Part shown: positions 31,396 to 40,278 of the stretch, one piece after another
Layout of the letters: each line of letters begins with the position of its first letter
Numbering within the stretch: the stretch's first letter is position 1
DNA from: Streptomyces qaidamensis
GTDB lineage: Bacteria; Actinomycetota; Actinomycetes; Streptomycetales; Streptomycetaceae
Direction: 5' to 3'
Length of the DNA stretch: 64,000 nucleotides
Assembly (NCBI RefSeq): GCF_001611795.1
Contig: NZ_CP015098.1
Coordinates: forward strand, 8,618,001 to 8,682,000
Notes under the pieces: generated by a model
The model's input: the letters and a program-made list of their open reading frames with translations, nothing else
Database searches by the model: none
Told to the model about the DNA's origin: nothing
Program-made: the position numbers and the translations under genes

Positions 31396-32328
31396 GTGAG
31401 GCCCCTCGATCCCCTCGGCGCCACCGGCACGCCCGCGCAGTCCGACCTGAACCTGCTGCGCACCTTCCTGGCCGTCTACCGGTCCGGCTCCTTCACGGCC
31501 GCCGCGCAGCTGCTGGGCCTGTCCCAGCCGACCGTCACCACCCAGATCCGCTCACTGGAGCGGCAGACCCGCCGGGAGCTGTTCGAACGGCTGCCACGGG
31601 GTGTCGCCCCGACGACGGTCGCCGACGAACTCGCGGCCCGGGTCGCGGGGCCCCTGGACGCGCTCGCGGAGGCCACCGGTCATGGCCCCCGGGAATCGCG
31701 CGCCGAGCCGGTCCATCTGGCCGGGCCCGCCGAGCTGCTGTCCACCCGGGCCCTGCCCGCCCTCGCCCCGCTCGTCACCGAAGGCGTACGGCTGCGCGTC
31801 ACGACCGGACTGACCGAGCCCCTGCTCGACGAGCTGCGCGCCGGCCGCCACGACCTGGTGATCGCCACCACCCGGCCCCGCGGCCGCACCCTGTCCGCGG
31901 TGCCGCTGGCCGACGAGGAGTTCGTCCTGGTCGCCGCCCCCGCCTGGGCCGACCGGGTCGCGCGGCGCCCGGCCGCCGACGTGCCCGCCGCGTTGTACGA
32001 GATTCCGTTGATCGCCTACGCCGAGGACCTGCCCATCCTGCGCCGCTACTGGCGGCACGTCTTCGGCCGGCGCCTGAACTGCCGCGCCGCCGTCTCGGTG
32101 CCGGACCTGAGGGCCGTCCTGGCGCTGGTCACGGCCGGTGCCGGCTTCAGCGTGCTGCCGCGCTACCTGTGCGCCGGGGACCTGGCGTCCGGAGCCCTGG
32201 TCCTCCTCGACACCCCCGAGGACGCGCCGATCAACACCGGCTTCCTCGTCCAGCGGCCGGGCACCTCGGACAACCCGCACGTCACCCTCGTCCGCGACCG
32301 TCTGCTGGAGGCCGGCCGTACCTGGTGA
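31396..32328 (+). CDS. LysR-family transcriptional regulator
   Basis: This protein of about 310 residues has an N-terminal winged helix-turn-helix (LNLLRTFLAVYRSGSFTAAAQLLGLSQPTVTTQIRSLERQ, in part residues 17-57) and a periplasmic-binding-like effector domain (FSVLPRYL, VTAGAGF). GTG 31396 or GTG 31390 are both possible starts, with weak ribosome sites. It is divergent from the DJ-1/PfpI gene, the usual arrangement for a LysR activator and its target. The effector is unknown. Confidence 0.88.
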   Translation: MRPLDPLGATGTPAQSDLNLLRTFLAVYRSGSFTAAAQLLGLSQPTVTTQIRSLERQTRRELFERLPRGVAPTTVADELAARVAGPLDALAEATGHGPRESRAEPVHLAGPAELLSTRALPALAPLVTEGVRLRVTTGLTEPLLDELRAGRHDLVIATTRPRGRTLSAVPLADEEFVLVAAPAWADRVARRPAADVPAALYEIPLIAYAEDLPILRRYWRHVFGRRLNCRAAVSVPDLRAVLALVTAGAGFSVLPRYLCAGDLASGALVLLDTPEDAPINTGFLVQRPGTSDNPHVTLVRDRLLEAGRTW

Positions 32329-32405
32329 CTCCACGCGACGACCGGGTACCCGGCACGGTGCAGGACGGAGCAACCGCCACGAGCCGAAGGAAGAAGAGGA
32401 ACGTC

Positions 32406-32825
32406 ATGGCTCAGCATGTCCGCGACATCATGACCGGCGACCCGGTCACCGTCGAGCCGCAGACCTCCGTCGCCGAGGTGGCGCGCATCATGCGCGACGA
32501 GGACCTCGGAGTCGTCCTGGTGACGGACGGCGACCAGCTGCGAGGGCTGGTCACCGACCGGGACCTCGTGGTCCGGTCGGTCAGCAAGGGCGGCGACCCG
32601 GAGCGGATCACCGTGGCCGGCGCGTGCAGCGACGAGCTGGTCACCGTCAGCCCCGACGACGACCTGGTCCAGGCGGTGCAGCTGATGCGCGAGCACTCCG
32701 TACGCCGCATCCCGGTCGTCGACCACGGGCACCCCGTGGGCATCGTCTCCCTGGGCGACCTGGCCATGGAGCGCGACCCGGAGTCGGCACTCGGCGACAT
32801 CAGCGCCGCGCGCCCCAACGCCTGA
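32406..32825 (+). CDS. tandem CBS-domain protein
   Basis: This 139-residue protein consists almost wholly of two CBS motifs (VRDIMTGDPVTVEPQTSVAEVARIM and CSDELVTVSPDDDLVQAVQLM), which bind adenine nucleotides. DLGVVLVTDGDQLRGLVTDRD and SVRRIPVVDHGHPVGIVSLGD are the two internal strands. Stand-alone CBS pairs act as energy sensors or regulators of other proteins. GAAGGAAG-type bases precede the ATG. A terminator follows, so it appears monocistronic. Confidence 0.9.
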   Translation: MAQHVRDIMTGDPVTVEPQTSVAEVARIMRDEDLGVVLVTDGDQLRGLVTDRDLVVRSVSKGGDPERITVAGACSDELVTVSPDDDLVQAVQLMREHSVRRIPVVDHGHPVGIVSLGDLAMERDPESALGDISAARPNA

Positions 32826-32845
32826 CCGGCAGCGATCCGGTGGAC

Positions 32846-32875
32846 GGCCCCGCGCACCTCAGCGTGCGCGGGGCC
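32846..32875 (+). terminator. 12-bp perfect hairpin after the CBS gene
   Basis: GGCCCCGCGCAC (32846-32857) pairs exactly with GTGCGCGGGGCC (32864-32875) across a 6-base loop, 21 bases past the stop codon. Confidence 0.85.
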
Positions 32876-33005
32876 CTCGTCGTCCCGGAACACCGGGTGG
32901 CGGCGGGGGAGTTCGACCACACGGCACAGGCGTCCCGGTCCGGGTTTGTTCGGTTTTTCCCTGGGGACTCGAACATCAGTGGAAGCAGAAGGAAGATGAT
33001 GAGTC

Positions 33006-33188
33006 GTGGAGTCCATGGACACCAGTGAGAAGCCCGTCGTCCGTCAGCACGAGACCGGCTGGTCGAAGGCGCGCCGCCTGCGCGGAAAGGCTGCGCTGCG
33101 GACCTGCCTCCCCGCCGTCGAGGACCGGGCCACCCCGGGAGCGGTGCGCTCCGGGGCGGAGTGGAACATCGTCCGGGGTGAGGACTGA
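33006..33188 (+). CDS. small basic hypothetical protein
   Basis: This is a 60-residue protein (51 if started at ATG 33015) with strong G/C preference at third codon positions, which supports it being a real gene. It is rich in Arg, Lys and Glu, and it contains the stretch ETGWSKARRLRGKAALRTC and ends WNIVRGED. There are no membrane segments and no recognised family. It stands alone about 100 bases before rmlA. A GAAGGAAG site lies 12 bases before the GTG. Confidence 0.5.
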   Translation: MESMDTSEKPVVRQHETGWSKARRLRGKAALRTCLPAVEDRATPGAVRSGAEWNIVRGED

Positions 33189-33292
33189 TCCCCCTCCGCG
33201 GGACCGCGCGGCGACGACCGGGGTAACTCCGCGCGTCGACAACTGAAAGAAGTGATGTTCACATCCGCCGGATCACGACTAAGGTGAACCGA

Positions 33293-34360
33293 ATGAAGGC
33301 TCTCGTGCTGTCCGGCGGCGCAGGAACAAGACTGAGGCCGATCACACACACGTCGGCCAAGCAATTGGTGCCCGTGGCCAACAAGGCCGTGCTGTTCTAC
33401 GGGTTGGAGTCGATCGCCGAGGCCGGCATCACCGACGTGGGCATGATCGTCGGGGAGACGGCCGAGGAGATCGAGGGAGCGGTGGGGGACGGGTCGAAGT
33501 TCGGCCTGGACGTCACCTACATCCCCCAGGAGCGGCCCCTCGGGCTGGCCCACGCGGTACTGATCGCCCGGGACTACCTCGGTGACGACGACTTCGTGAT
33601 GTACCTCGGTGACAACTTCATCGTGGGCGGCATCACCGGCCTCGTCGAGGAGTTCCGCGCATACCGGCCCGACGCCCAGATCCTGCTCACCCGCGTGGCC
33701 GACCCGCGCGCCTTCGGCGTCGCCGAACTCGACCCGTCCGGCCAGGTGATCGGCCTGGAGGAGAAGCCCGACCAGCCCAAGAGCGATCTCGCGCTGGTCG
33801 GCGTCTACATGTTCACGCCCCGGATCCACGAGGCGGTCCGCGCCATCGAACCGTCCTGGCGCGGCGAACTGGAGATCACCCACGCCATCCAGCACCTGAT
33901 CGACACCCGCGCCGACGTGCGCTCCACGGTCATCAAGGGCTACTGGAAGGACACCGGCAACGTCGGCGACATGCTCGAGGTGAACCGCACGGTCCTCGAA
34001 GCGATGGAGCGCCGCATCGACGGCGAGGTGGACGACGCGTCGGAGACCATCGGGCGCGTCGTGCTCGAAGAGGGCGCGCGGATCGTCAACTCCCGTGTCG
34101 TCGGGCCCGTCGTCATCGGCTCGGGCACCGTCGTCAGCAACTCCTACGTCGGCCCCTTCACCTCCGTCGCCGAGAACTGCCGGATCACCGACAGCGAGCT
34201 GGAGTTCTCCATCGTGCTGCGGGACTCCTCGATCCAGGGCGTCGGCCGCATCGAGGCCTCGCTGATCGGCCGGCACGTCGAGGTGACCCCCGCCCCCAGC
34301 GTCCCCAGCGCCCACCGTCTCGTCCTCGGAGATCACAGCAAGGTGCAGATCACTTCATGA
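33293..34360 (+). CDS. rmlA: glucose-1-phosphate thymidylyltransferase (long form)
   Basis: This 355-residue enzyme makes dTDP-glucose from dTTP and glucose-1-phosphate, the first step to dTDP-L-rhamnose. The N-terminal nucleotide-binding loop is LSGGAGTRLRPIT, with the active-site Lys in PVANKAVLFY and the metal Asp in MYLGDNFI. After residue 240 a left-handed beta-helix with hexapeptide repeats (VVGPVVIGSGTVVSNSYVG) forms the long C-terminus seen in StrD-like enzymes. It heads a rightward operon. Its TGA overlaps the ATG of rmlB. Confidence 0.94.
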   Translation: MKALVLSGGAGTRLRPITHTSAKQLVPVANKAVLFYGLESIAEAGITDVGMIVGETAEEIEGAVGDGSKFGLDVTYIPQERPLGLAHAVLIARDYLGDDDFVMYLGDNFIVGGITGLVEEFRAYRPDAQILLTRVADPRAFGVAELDPSGQVIGLEEKPDQPKSDLALVGVYMFTPRIHEAVRAIEPSWRGELEITHAIQHLIDTRADVRSTVIKGYWKDTGNVGDMLEVNRTVLEAMERRIDGEVDDASETIGRVVLEEGARIVNSRVVGPVVIGSGTVVSNSYVGPFTSVAENCRITDSELEFSIVLRDSSIQGVGRIEASLIGRHVEVTPAPSVPSAHRLVLGDHSKVQITS

Positions 34361-35337
34361 ACCTCCTCGTCACCGGCGCCGCCGGGTTCATCGGCTCCCG
34401 CTACGTCCGCGCACTGCTGGCCTCGGACGCGCCCGACGCGCCGCGCATCACCGTGCTGGACAAGCTCACCTACGCCGGCACCCTCGACAACCTCGAACTG
34501 ACCCACCCGCGGCTGGAGTTCGTGCAGGGCGACATCTGCGACGCCGAGCTCGTCGACAAGCTGACGGCCGGCGCCGACCAGGTCGTGCACTTCGCCGCCG
34601 AGTCCCATGTGGACCGGTCGATCAGCGGCGCCGCCGACTTCGTCCGCACCAACGTCCTCGGCACCCAGACCCTGCTGGACGCCGCTCTGCGCCACGACGT
34701 GGGCCCCTTCGTGCACGTCTCCACCGACGAGGTCTACGGCTCCATCGAGTCCGGCTCCTGGCCGGAGGACCACCCGCTCCAGCCCAACTCGCCGTACTCC
34801 GCCTCCAAGGCCTCCTCCGACCTGCTCGCCCTGGCCTACCACCGCACCCACGGCCTGGACGTGCGCGTCACGCGCTGCTCCAACAACTACGGCCCGCACC
34901 AGTTCCCCGAGAAGGTCATCCCGCTGTTCGTCACCAACCTCCTCGACGGCCACAAGGTGCCGCTGTACGGCGAGGGCCGCAACGTCCGCGACTGGCTGCA
35001 CGTCGACGACCACTGCCAGGGCGTCGACCTCGCCCGCACGAAGGGCCGGCCCGGCGAGGTCTACAACATCGGCGGCGGCACCGAACTCACCAACAAGGAG
35101 CTCACCGGCCTGCTCCTGGACGCCTGCGGGGCGGACTGGGACCGGGTGGAGTACGTCGAGGACCGCAAGGGCCACGACCTGCGCTACTCCGTCGACTGCT
35201 CCAAGGCCCGCGCCGAGCTGGGCTACCGCCCCCGCCACGACTTCACCACCGGCCTCGCCGAGACCGTCGCCTGGTACCGCGACAACCGGGCGTGGTGGGA
35301 GCCCCTGAAGCGGCGCGTCGCCCAGGAGCGGGCATGA
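34357..35337 (+). CDS. rmlB: dTDP-glucose 4,6-dehydratase
   Basis: This 326-residue extended-SDR enzyme converts dTDP-glucose to the 4-keto-6-deoxy intermediate with bound NAD. It has the NAD motif GAAGFIGSRYV, HFAAESHVDRSI, the catalytic STDEVYGS triad region and YSASKASSDLL with active-site Tyr and Lys. It overlaps rmlA and rmlD by four bases each (ATGA), so translation is coupled along the operon. Confidence 0.95.
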   Translation: MNLLVTGAAGFIGSRYVRALLASDAPDAPRITVLDKLTYAGTLDNLELTHPRLEFVQGDICDAELVDKLTAGADQVVHFAAESHVDRSISGAADFVRTNVLGTQTLLDAALRHDVGPFVHVSTDEVYGSIESGSWPEDHPLQPNSPYSASKASSDLLALAYHRTHGLDVRVTRCSNNYGPHQFPEKVIPLFVTNLLDGHKVPLYGEGRNVRDWLHVDDHCQGVDLARTKGRPGEVYNIGGGTELTNKELTGLLLDACGADWDRVEYVEDRKGHDLRYSVDCSKARAELGYRPRHDFTTGLAETVAWYRDNRAWWEPLKRRVAQERA

Positions 35338-36209
35338 GGTGGCTGATCACCGGGGCGGGCGGAATGCTCGGCCATGACGTGGTCGAGGAGCTCACCCGGC
35401 GCGGCGAGGACGTGGTGGGGCTGGGCCGTGCGGCCCTGGACATCACCGCGCCCCCGGCCGTCGACGCGGCTGTGCGCGACCACCGGCCCGACGTGGTCGT
35501 GAACTGCGCCGCGTACACGGCCGTGGACGACGCCGAGAGCGACGAGGCCCGCGCCCTGGAAATCAACGGCGACGGACCGCGCCTGCTCGCCCGGGCCTGC
35601 GCCGCGCACGACGCCCGCATGATCCACGTCTCCACCGACTACGTCTTCTCCGGCGAGGCCCGCACGACCCCCTACCCGGAGGATCATCCGACGGGGCCGC
35701 GCACCGCCTACGGCCGTACCAAGCTGGCCGGGGAGCGGGCCGTGCTGGAGGAACTGCCCGGGGCGAGCGCGATCATGCGCACGGCTTGGCTCTACGGGGT
35801 CCACGGCACCAACTTCGTGCGGACCATGATCGGACTCGAAGCCCGCCGCGACACGCTCGACGTCGTCGACGACCAGCGCGGGCAGCCCAGCTGGAGCGCG
35901 GACGTCGCCGAACGGATCGCCGACCTCGGCGTACGGCTCGGCCCCGACGCGCACGGCGTCTTTCACGCCACCAACTCGGGCGAGGCCACCTGGTACGAAC
36001 TGGCCCGCGAGGTGTTCTCCCTCATCGGCGCCGACCCGGACCGGGTGCGCCCCACCAGCAGCGCGGCCTTCCCCCGGCCCGCGCCCCGCCCGGCGTACAG
36101 CGCCCTCGCCCACGGACGGTGGCAGGAGATCGGCCTGCCCCTGCCGCGCGACTGGCGCTCCGCCCTGCACGAAGCACTGCCCCGTATCCGCAAGGAGACG
36201 TCCCAGTGA
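35334..36209 (+). CDS. rmlD: dTDP-4-dehydrorhamnose reductase
   Basis: This 291-residue SDR enzyme performs the last step, NADPH reduction to dTDP-L-rhamnose. It has the Rossmann motif ITGAGGMLGHDVV, NCAAYTAVDDAE, STDYVFSG and YGRTKLAGE with the catalytic Tyr and Lys. The ATG at 35334 overlaps the rmlB stop and is preferred over an upstream in-frame ATG. It completes rmlABD; the epimerase rmlC is on the opposite strand beyond the next gene. Confidence 0.93.
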   Translation: MRWLITGAGGMLGHDVVEELTRRGEDVVGLGRAALDITAPPAVDAAVRDHRPDVVVNCAAYTAVDDAESDEARALEINGDGPRLLARACAAHDARMIHVSTDYVFSGEARTTPYPEDHPTGPRTAYGRTKLAGERAVLEELPGASAIMRTAWLYGVHGTNFVRTMIGLEARRDTLDVVDDQRGQPSWSADVAERIADLGVRLGPDAHGVFHATNSGEATWYELAREVFSLIGADPDRVRPTSSAAFPRPAPRPAYSALAHGRWQEIGLPLPRDWRSALHEALPRIRKETSQ

Positions 36210-36412
36210 GACGGCACGGGTTCCCGCCCGTGCGGCGTGGCGTGCCGAGCAACGCCGAATGCCGGCCGCGGCGACGCGTACGTCACGTCGACGCGCGTGA
36301 GGCGTTCCCGCCCGCCCGGCGTCGGCCGCGCCACCTCGCAGCCCGCCGACACTGAGTCGCTCCACCGTCCGGTGTCCGACCGGTAGGCCCCATGAAAGGA
36401 AACGCCCCCGCG

Positions 36413-37225
36413 ATGTCGATGCGTAGGATTGTGAAGTCCGCCTTGGGCGAGAAGAACCTGCGGGTTCTGCGCCGACTGAAGAAGCGCCTCTCCAGCCAGC
36501 CGGCCAAGCCGGCCAAGCCGACCGGACTCGCAGCGATCTCCGGCGATCTCAACAAACTGGCCGTGCATTTCAAGACGGACAAGTGGGGAACGCACCGGTA
36601 CACCCAGCACTACCAGCGCCATCTCCAGCACCTGAAGAACGAATCGTTCAACCTCCTGGAAATCGGAATCGGCGGTTACAGCCGGACCGGCCAGGGCGGG
36701 GCATCGCTGCGTATGTGGAAGCACTTCTTCCCGAAGGCGCAGATCTTCGGAATGGACATTCACGACAAGTCTTTTGTCGACGAGGACCGCATCACGACGT
36801 TCATCGGCGACCAGTCCGACCCCGCGTCCCTGAACGCCGTCGCCGACAAGATCGGCGAACTCGACGTCATCATCGATGACGGCAGTCACCGCAGCCCGCA
36901 CGTGATCACGACGTTCGAGACGCTCTTCCCCCGGCTCAAGGACGGCGGCATCTACGTCGTCGAGGACACCCAGTCGTCATACTGGCCCGAATGGATGGGC
37001 AGCGAGGACCTCGACGCCCCGCACACCAGCATGGCGATGCTGAAGCGGTTGACGGACGGGCTGAACTACGAGGAATTCGTGGATGAGAACTATCAGCCGA
37101 CCTATACGGACCTCAACGTCGTCGGCGTGCACTTCTACCACAACCTGGTGATCATCGAAAAGGGCAGGAACGCCGAAGGCAGCAACAAGCGGAGTGCGCT
37201 GAAGCAGCGCTACGCCAAGTCCTGA
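36413..37225 (+). CDS. sugar O-methyltransferase-like protein (MycE/ElmM-type)
   Basis: This is a class I SAM methyltransferase of about 270 residues. The motifs LLEIGIGGYSRTGQGGASLRM, FGMDIHDKS and IGDQSDPASL match the MycE/ElmM group, which O-methylates deoxysugars such as rhamnose. DVIIDDGSHRSPHVIT supplies the conserved metal/catalytic acidic and His residues. A basic N-terminus (KSALGEKNLRVLRRLKKRL) precedes the domain. I prefer ATG 36413 because GAAAGGAAA lies upstream; ATG 36392 is possible. Location next to rmlD suggests methylation of rhamnose in a surface polymer. Confidence 0.82.
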   Translation: MSMRRIVKSALGEKNLRVLRRLKKRLSSQPAKPAKPTGLAAISGDLNKLAVHFKTDKWGTHRYTQHYQRHLQHLKNESFNLLEIGIGGYSRTGQGGASLRMWKHFFPKAQIFGMDIHDKSFVDEDRITTFIGDQSDPASLNAVADKIGELDVIIDDGSHRSPHVITTFETLFPRLKDGGIYVVEDTQSSYWPEWMGSEDLDAPHTSMAMLKRLTDGLNYEEFVDENYQPTYTDLNVVGVHFYHNLVIIEKGRNAEGSNKRSALKQRYAKS

Positions 37226-37552
37226 CCCCGGCGAGTGCGAACACCCTCCCGCCGGGTCTTCTCGCCGGCTGTTCCGGCGGCATCTCCAAGAGCGAGGTCG
37301 GGCCGACAACGTCACTCCGGCCGACAGCGGGCGGAGTCCGGCAACCGCCGGGCTCTGCCCGCACCCGCGAGCACTCCGGCCGCGACCAGGCCGACCACGG
37401 TGATCAGCTGCTCTGCATAGTGACTGTGGTGAGCGTGTGGTGCCTGGCCGGAAAGAGCGGAGAGGTGACCAATTCGACGATCTCGCTGTCCGGTTCTCGG
37501 TCGGCGATGGCGGACACCATGTCGCACGGTCAGGCGGAGTCCCGGTACTGGC
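37226..37552. other. region between convergent methyltransferase and rmlC, possible gene remnant
   Basis: These 327 bases have poor codon usage on both strands. On the minus strand near 37335-37430 a reading reminiscent of a membrane helix (ITVVGLVAAGVLAGAG) appears, but the flanking residues look non-coding, so it may be a decayed fragment. No terminator of note. Confidence 0.4.
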
Positions 37553-38158
37553 TCAGCTGTCGAGCCGCCCCCGCAACCGCTCGTAGTGGGCGGCGCAGTC
37601 CGCGTACGCGGGAAGCAGTCCTGACCGCTCCGCCTCAGCCAGAGATGGCGCCGCGGCGTCCTTGTCGGACAGCACCGGCGTGATGCCCTCGGGCCACTCG
37701 ATGCCCAGGTCCGGGTCGAGCGGGTGGATGCCGTGTTCGCGTCCCGGGGCGTAGCCCTCCGAGCACAGGTAGACGACCGTCGCGTCGTCCGTGAGGGCCA
37801 TGAAGGCGTGCCCGAGACCCTCCGCGAGGAACACGGCGTGCCGCGTGTCGTCGTCGAGCCGTACCGCTTCCCACTGCCCGTATGTGGGGGAGCCCACGCG
37901 GATGTCGATCACCACGTCCAGGACGGCGCCGCGCACACAGGTGACGTACTTGGCCTGGCTGGGCGGCACGTCGGCGAAGTGCACGCCCCGCAGCACGCCC
38001 CGCCGCGAGACCGAGCAGTTGGCCTGGGCCAGCGGCAGGTCGTACCCCGTCGCCTCGCGGAACTCCGCACCCCGGTACCACTCGTGGAAGCTGCCCCGGT
38101 CGTCCGGGAAGATCTTGGGCTCCAGAACCCAGGCGCCCTCTATACCCAGGGGTCGCAT
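37553..38158 (-). CDS. rmlC: dTDP-4-dehydrorhamnose 3,5-epimerase
   Basis: This 201-residue cupin enzyme performs the double epimerisation between RmlB and RmlD. Family signatures are FPDDRGSFHEWY, ANCSVSRRGVLRGVHF with the catalytic His, and the RmlC core VLDVVIDIRVGSPTYGQWEAVRLDD. The tail (GITPVLSDKDAAAPSL) is usual. It starts four bases after the stop of the glycosyltransferase gene and is cotranscribed with it, opposite to rmlABD. Confidence 0.94.
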   Translation of the reverse strand: MRPLGIEGAWVLEPKIFPDDRGSFHEWYRGAEFREATGYDLPLAQANCSVSRRGVLRGVHFADVPPSQAKYVTCVRGAVLDVVIDIRVGSPTYGQWEAVRLDDDTRHAVFLAEGLGHAFMALTDDATVVYLCSEGYAPGREHGIHPLDPDLGIEWPEGITPVLSDKDAAAPSLAEAERSGLLPAYADCAAHYERLRGRLDS

Positions 38159-38162
38159 ACCG

Positions 38163-40106
38163 TCACCGCCCTCCGGTCCTGATACGGGAGTTCACCTTCC
38201 GACGCGCGGCACCGAGCACGCGTCGCGCGCGCCGGGCCAGCCGCAGCGCGACACCGGGCCCCGGCACCGGCGTCACCAGCACGCTCCCGCCCCCGGCCCG
38301 CAGCGCGAACGGCAGACCGGTGAAGCGCGCCCGGTCGGAGCCGGGGTTCAGGCACACGGCCACCCGCCAGACGTCGCCCGAGAGGTCCTCGGCAGGCAGG
38401 TCCGCCGCCAGCACCGAGCCCGGCCGGTCCGCCTCGGGGGACAGCGTGCCCGGCACCTCCAGGACCCGGCGGGAGGAGACGAACCTCAGCCGCGCTTCGG
38501 TGTCGCCCGTGACGTGCACCGGGAGCAGGACCCGGAACCGCTCGTCGGAGACGGTGACGTCCCCCAGCTGCACGCGGCCCAGCCCGAGCCGCTTGCCGCG
38601 CGGGCGGAGTTCAAGGGAGAGGTTGCCGTGCGGTTCGGTCCAGTACGGCAGCACCGGGCGGTCGCCGACGACGCCCACCTCCGGCGTGGTCCGGTCCTCG
38701 CGCGGCGCCGGGCCCAGCCGGCACTCCTTGGTCCAGCCGCCCGTCTTCACCCGGACGAGCGCGTCCCAGGCGCCGTCACGCGGCAGGGCGGCCGGGTCGA
38801 CCGTGGCGGTCGCCCGCAGCACCAGCCGGACCTCCTCGCCGTCCCCGACCGGCACGGTCTCGCGCGTGAACTCCACCGGCTGGAAGTACTGCGCGGCGCT
38901 GGAGCGCTCCCGCAGCAGCAGATCGGCCGTGGCCTGCCCGAACCGCGCGGCGGTCTCCGAGGCCACCCACCGCACGGCCTCGGTGACGTCCTTCGGCACG
39001 TCGGTGAGCGGAGCGGCCTCGGCGCCGGCCGGGAACAGCAACGGCTCGCCGCCGGACAGGTACTCGGCCGTGAAGTCGATGCGGAGCAAGCCGTCGCGCC
39101 ATGCGATGTTCCCGGGGGTCGCCCCGGGGGCGACGCCGGCCTCCCACTCCGCGAAGGCCACCACGTCGTCGTACCGGTCGGCCGCCGTCAGCGCGGCGAT
39201 GACCTGCTGCGTCGGCTGCAGACCGGCCGCGACACCGGGACCGAACCGCTCGACGACGACCTCGTGGATCTCGGCGAACAGCTCCCTGCGGTAGTCGTCC
39301 GGCAGCTTCAGCAGGCGCCGGGCCCGCAGCCGCTCGACCATCTCCACGCGCAGCCAGCGCCGGAAGAGCTTGTCCCGCACCGGTCCGGGCTCGGTGTACC
39401 GCTCGACGACGTCGAGGGCCTCACGGAGGTTCTTGAAGTAGCCGACCGGATCGAAGCGTTCGAAGCCGGCGTTGGAGCCGTCCTCCCGCCGGAGGTGGTA
39501 GTAGCAGACGTAGTCGCTGAGCACGGAGACGTTCTCGGCGCGCAGATACGCCTCCGCGATGAAGACGTGGTCCTCCAGGCGCCGCCTGCCCTCGGGGAAG
39601 CGCAGGCCGATGCGGTCCAGGAAGGCGCGGCGGAACATCTTGTGCGGGGTGAGGCTGTCGATGAGCGGGGCGTTCTCGACGGTGGCGCGCGGGTGGTTGC
39701 GGCGGAACAGCTCCACCGGCACCCCGCGGCCCTTCCCGGCCATCTTGCCCACGATCACGTCGGCGCCGTGGGCCACGCCGTAGTCGTACATCCGCTCCAG
39801 GGCCTCGTCGCCCAGGTAGTCGTCGTTGTCGACGAACATCACGAACTCGCCCCGGGAGGCCTCGATGCCGACGTTGCGGGGCTTGCCCGACCAGCCGGAG
39901 TTCTCCTGGTGGATGACCTTCATCCGGGGGTCCTCGGCGGCGAGCGCGTCGAGCCGGGCCGGCGTCTCGTCGGTCGAGCCGTCGTCGACGAAGATCACCT
40001 CGAACTCGTCGGGAGGCAGCGACTGCCGCTGCAGCGAGGAGATGCAGTCCTCGATGTAGATCCCCGGGTTGTACACGGGGATGATGACGCTGACCTTGAC
40101 CGGCAT
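38163..40106 (-). CDS. family 2 glycosyltransferase with large C-terminal domain
   Basis: This 647-residue protein has an N-terminal GT-A fold (VSVIIPVYNPGIYIEDCISSL, VIFVDDGSTDET, MFVDNDDYLGDEA as the DxD-type metal site, and the acceptor region RRLEDHVFIAEAYL). A helical linker and about 300 residues of beta-rich sequence follow, ending in a basic tail (RRARRVLGAARRKVNSR). This layout resembles teichoic-acid and cell-wall glycopolymer transferases (TarS-like). It probably transfers rhamnose or another dTDP/UDP sugar to a wall polymer. No transmembrane helix is seen. It heads a two-gene unit with rmlC. Confidence 0.87.
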   Translation of the reverse strand: MPVKVSVIIPVYNPGIYIEDCISSLQRQSLPPDEFEVIFVDDGSTDETPARLDALAAEDPRMKVIHQENSGWSGKPRNVGIEASRGEFVMFVDNDDYLGDEALERMYDYGVAHGADVIVGKMAGKGRGVPVELFRRNHPRATVENAPLIDSLTPHKMFRRAFLDRIGLRFPEGRRRLEDHVFIAEAYLRAENVSVLSDYVCYYHLRREDGSNAGFERFDPVGYFKNLREALDVVERYTEPGPVRDKLFRRWLRVEMVERLRARRLLKLPDDYRRELFAEIHEVVVERFGPGVAAGLQPTQQVIAALTAADRYDDVVAFAEWEAGVAPGATPGNIAWRDGLLRIDFTAEYLSGGEPLLFPAGAEAAPLTDVPKDVTEAVRWVASETAARFGQATADLLLRERSSAAQYFQPVEFTRETVPVGDGEEVRLVLRATATVDPAALPRDGAWDALVRVKTGGWTKECRLGPAPREDRTTPEVGVVGDRPVLPYWTEPHGNLSLELRPRGKRLGLGRVQLGDVTVSDERFRVLLPVHVTGDTEARLRFVSSRRVLEVPGTLSPEADRPGSVLAADLPAEDLSGDVWRVAVCLNPGSDRARFTGLPFALRAGGGSVLVTPVPGPGVALRLARRARRVLGAARRKVNSRIRTGGR

Positions 40107-40278
40107 CGGGTTTCCGGGCCCCTTCGGGTCGCTCGCCGTAGACGTCCTGTTGTCGTGCGTGTTGCCCGATGCTAACCCGCCCGGCGAGGCCGCCTCACCT
40201 TTCGAGACCTCGCCGTGATCATCTCTGCCCGCGGGCAACTGAGCTGCGCTGTCTGTCTGTTCGCGGTCAAAGTGCGCT

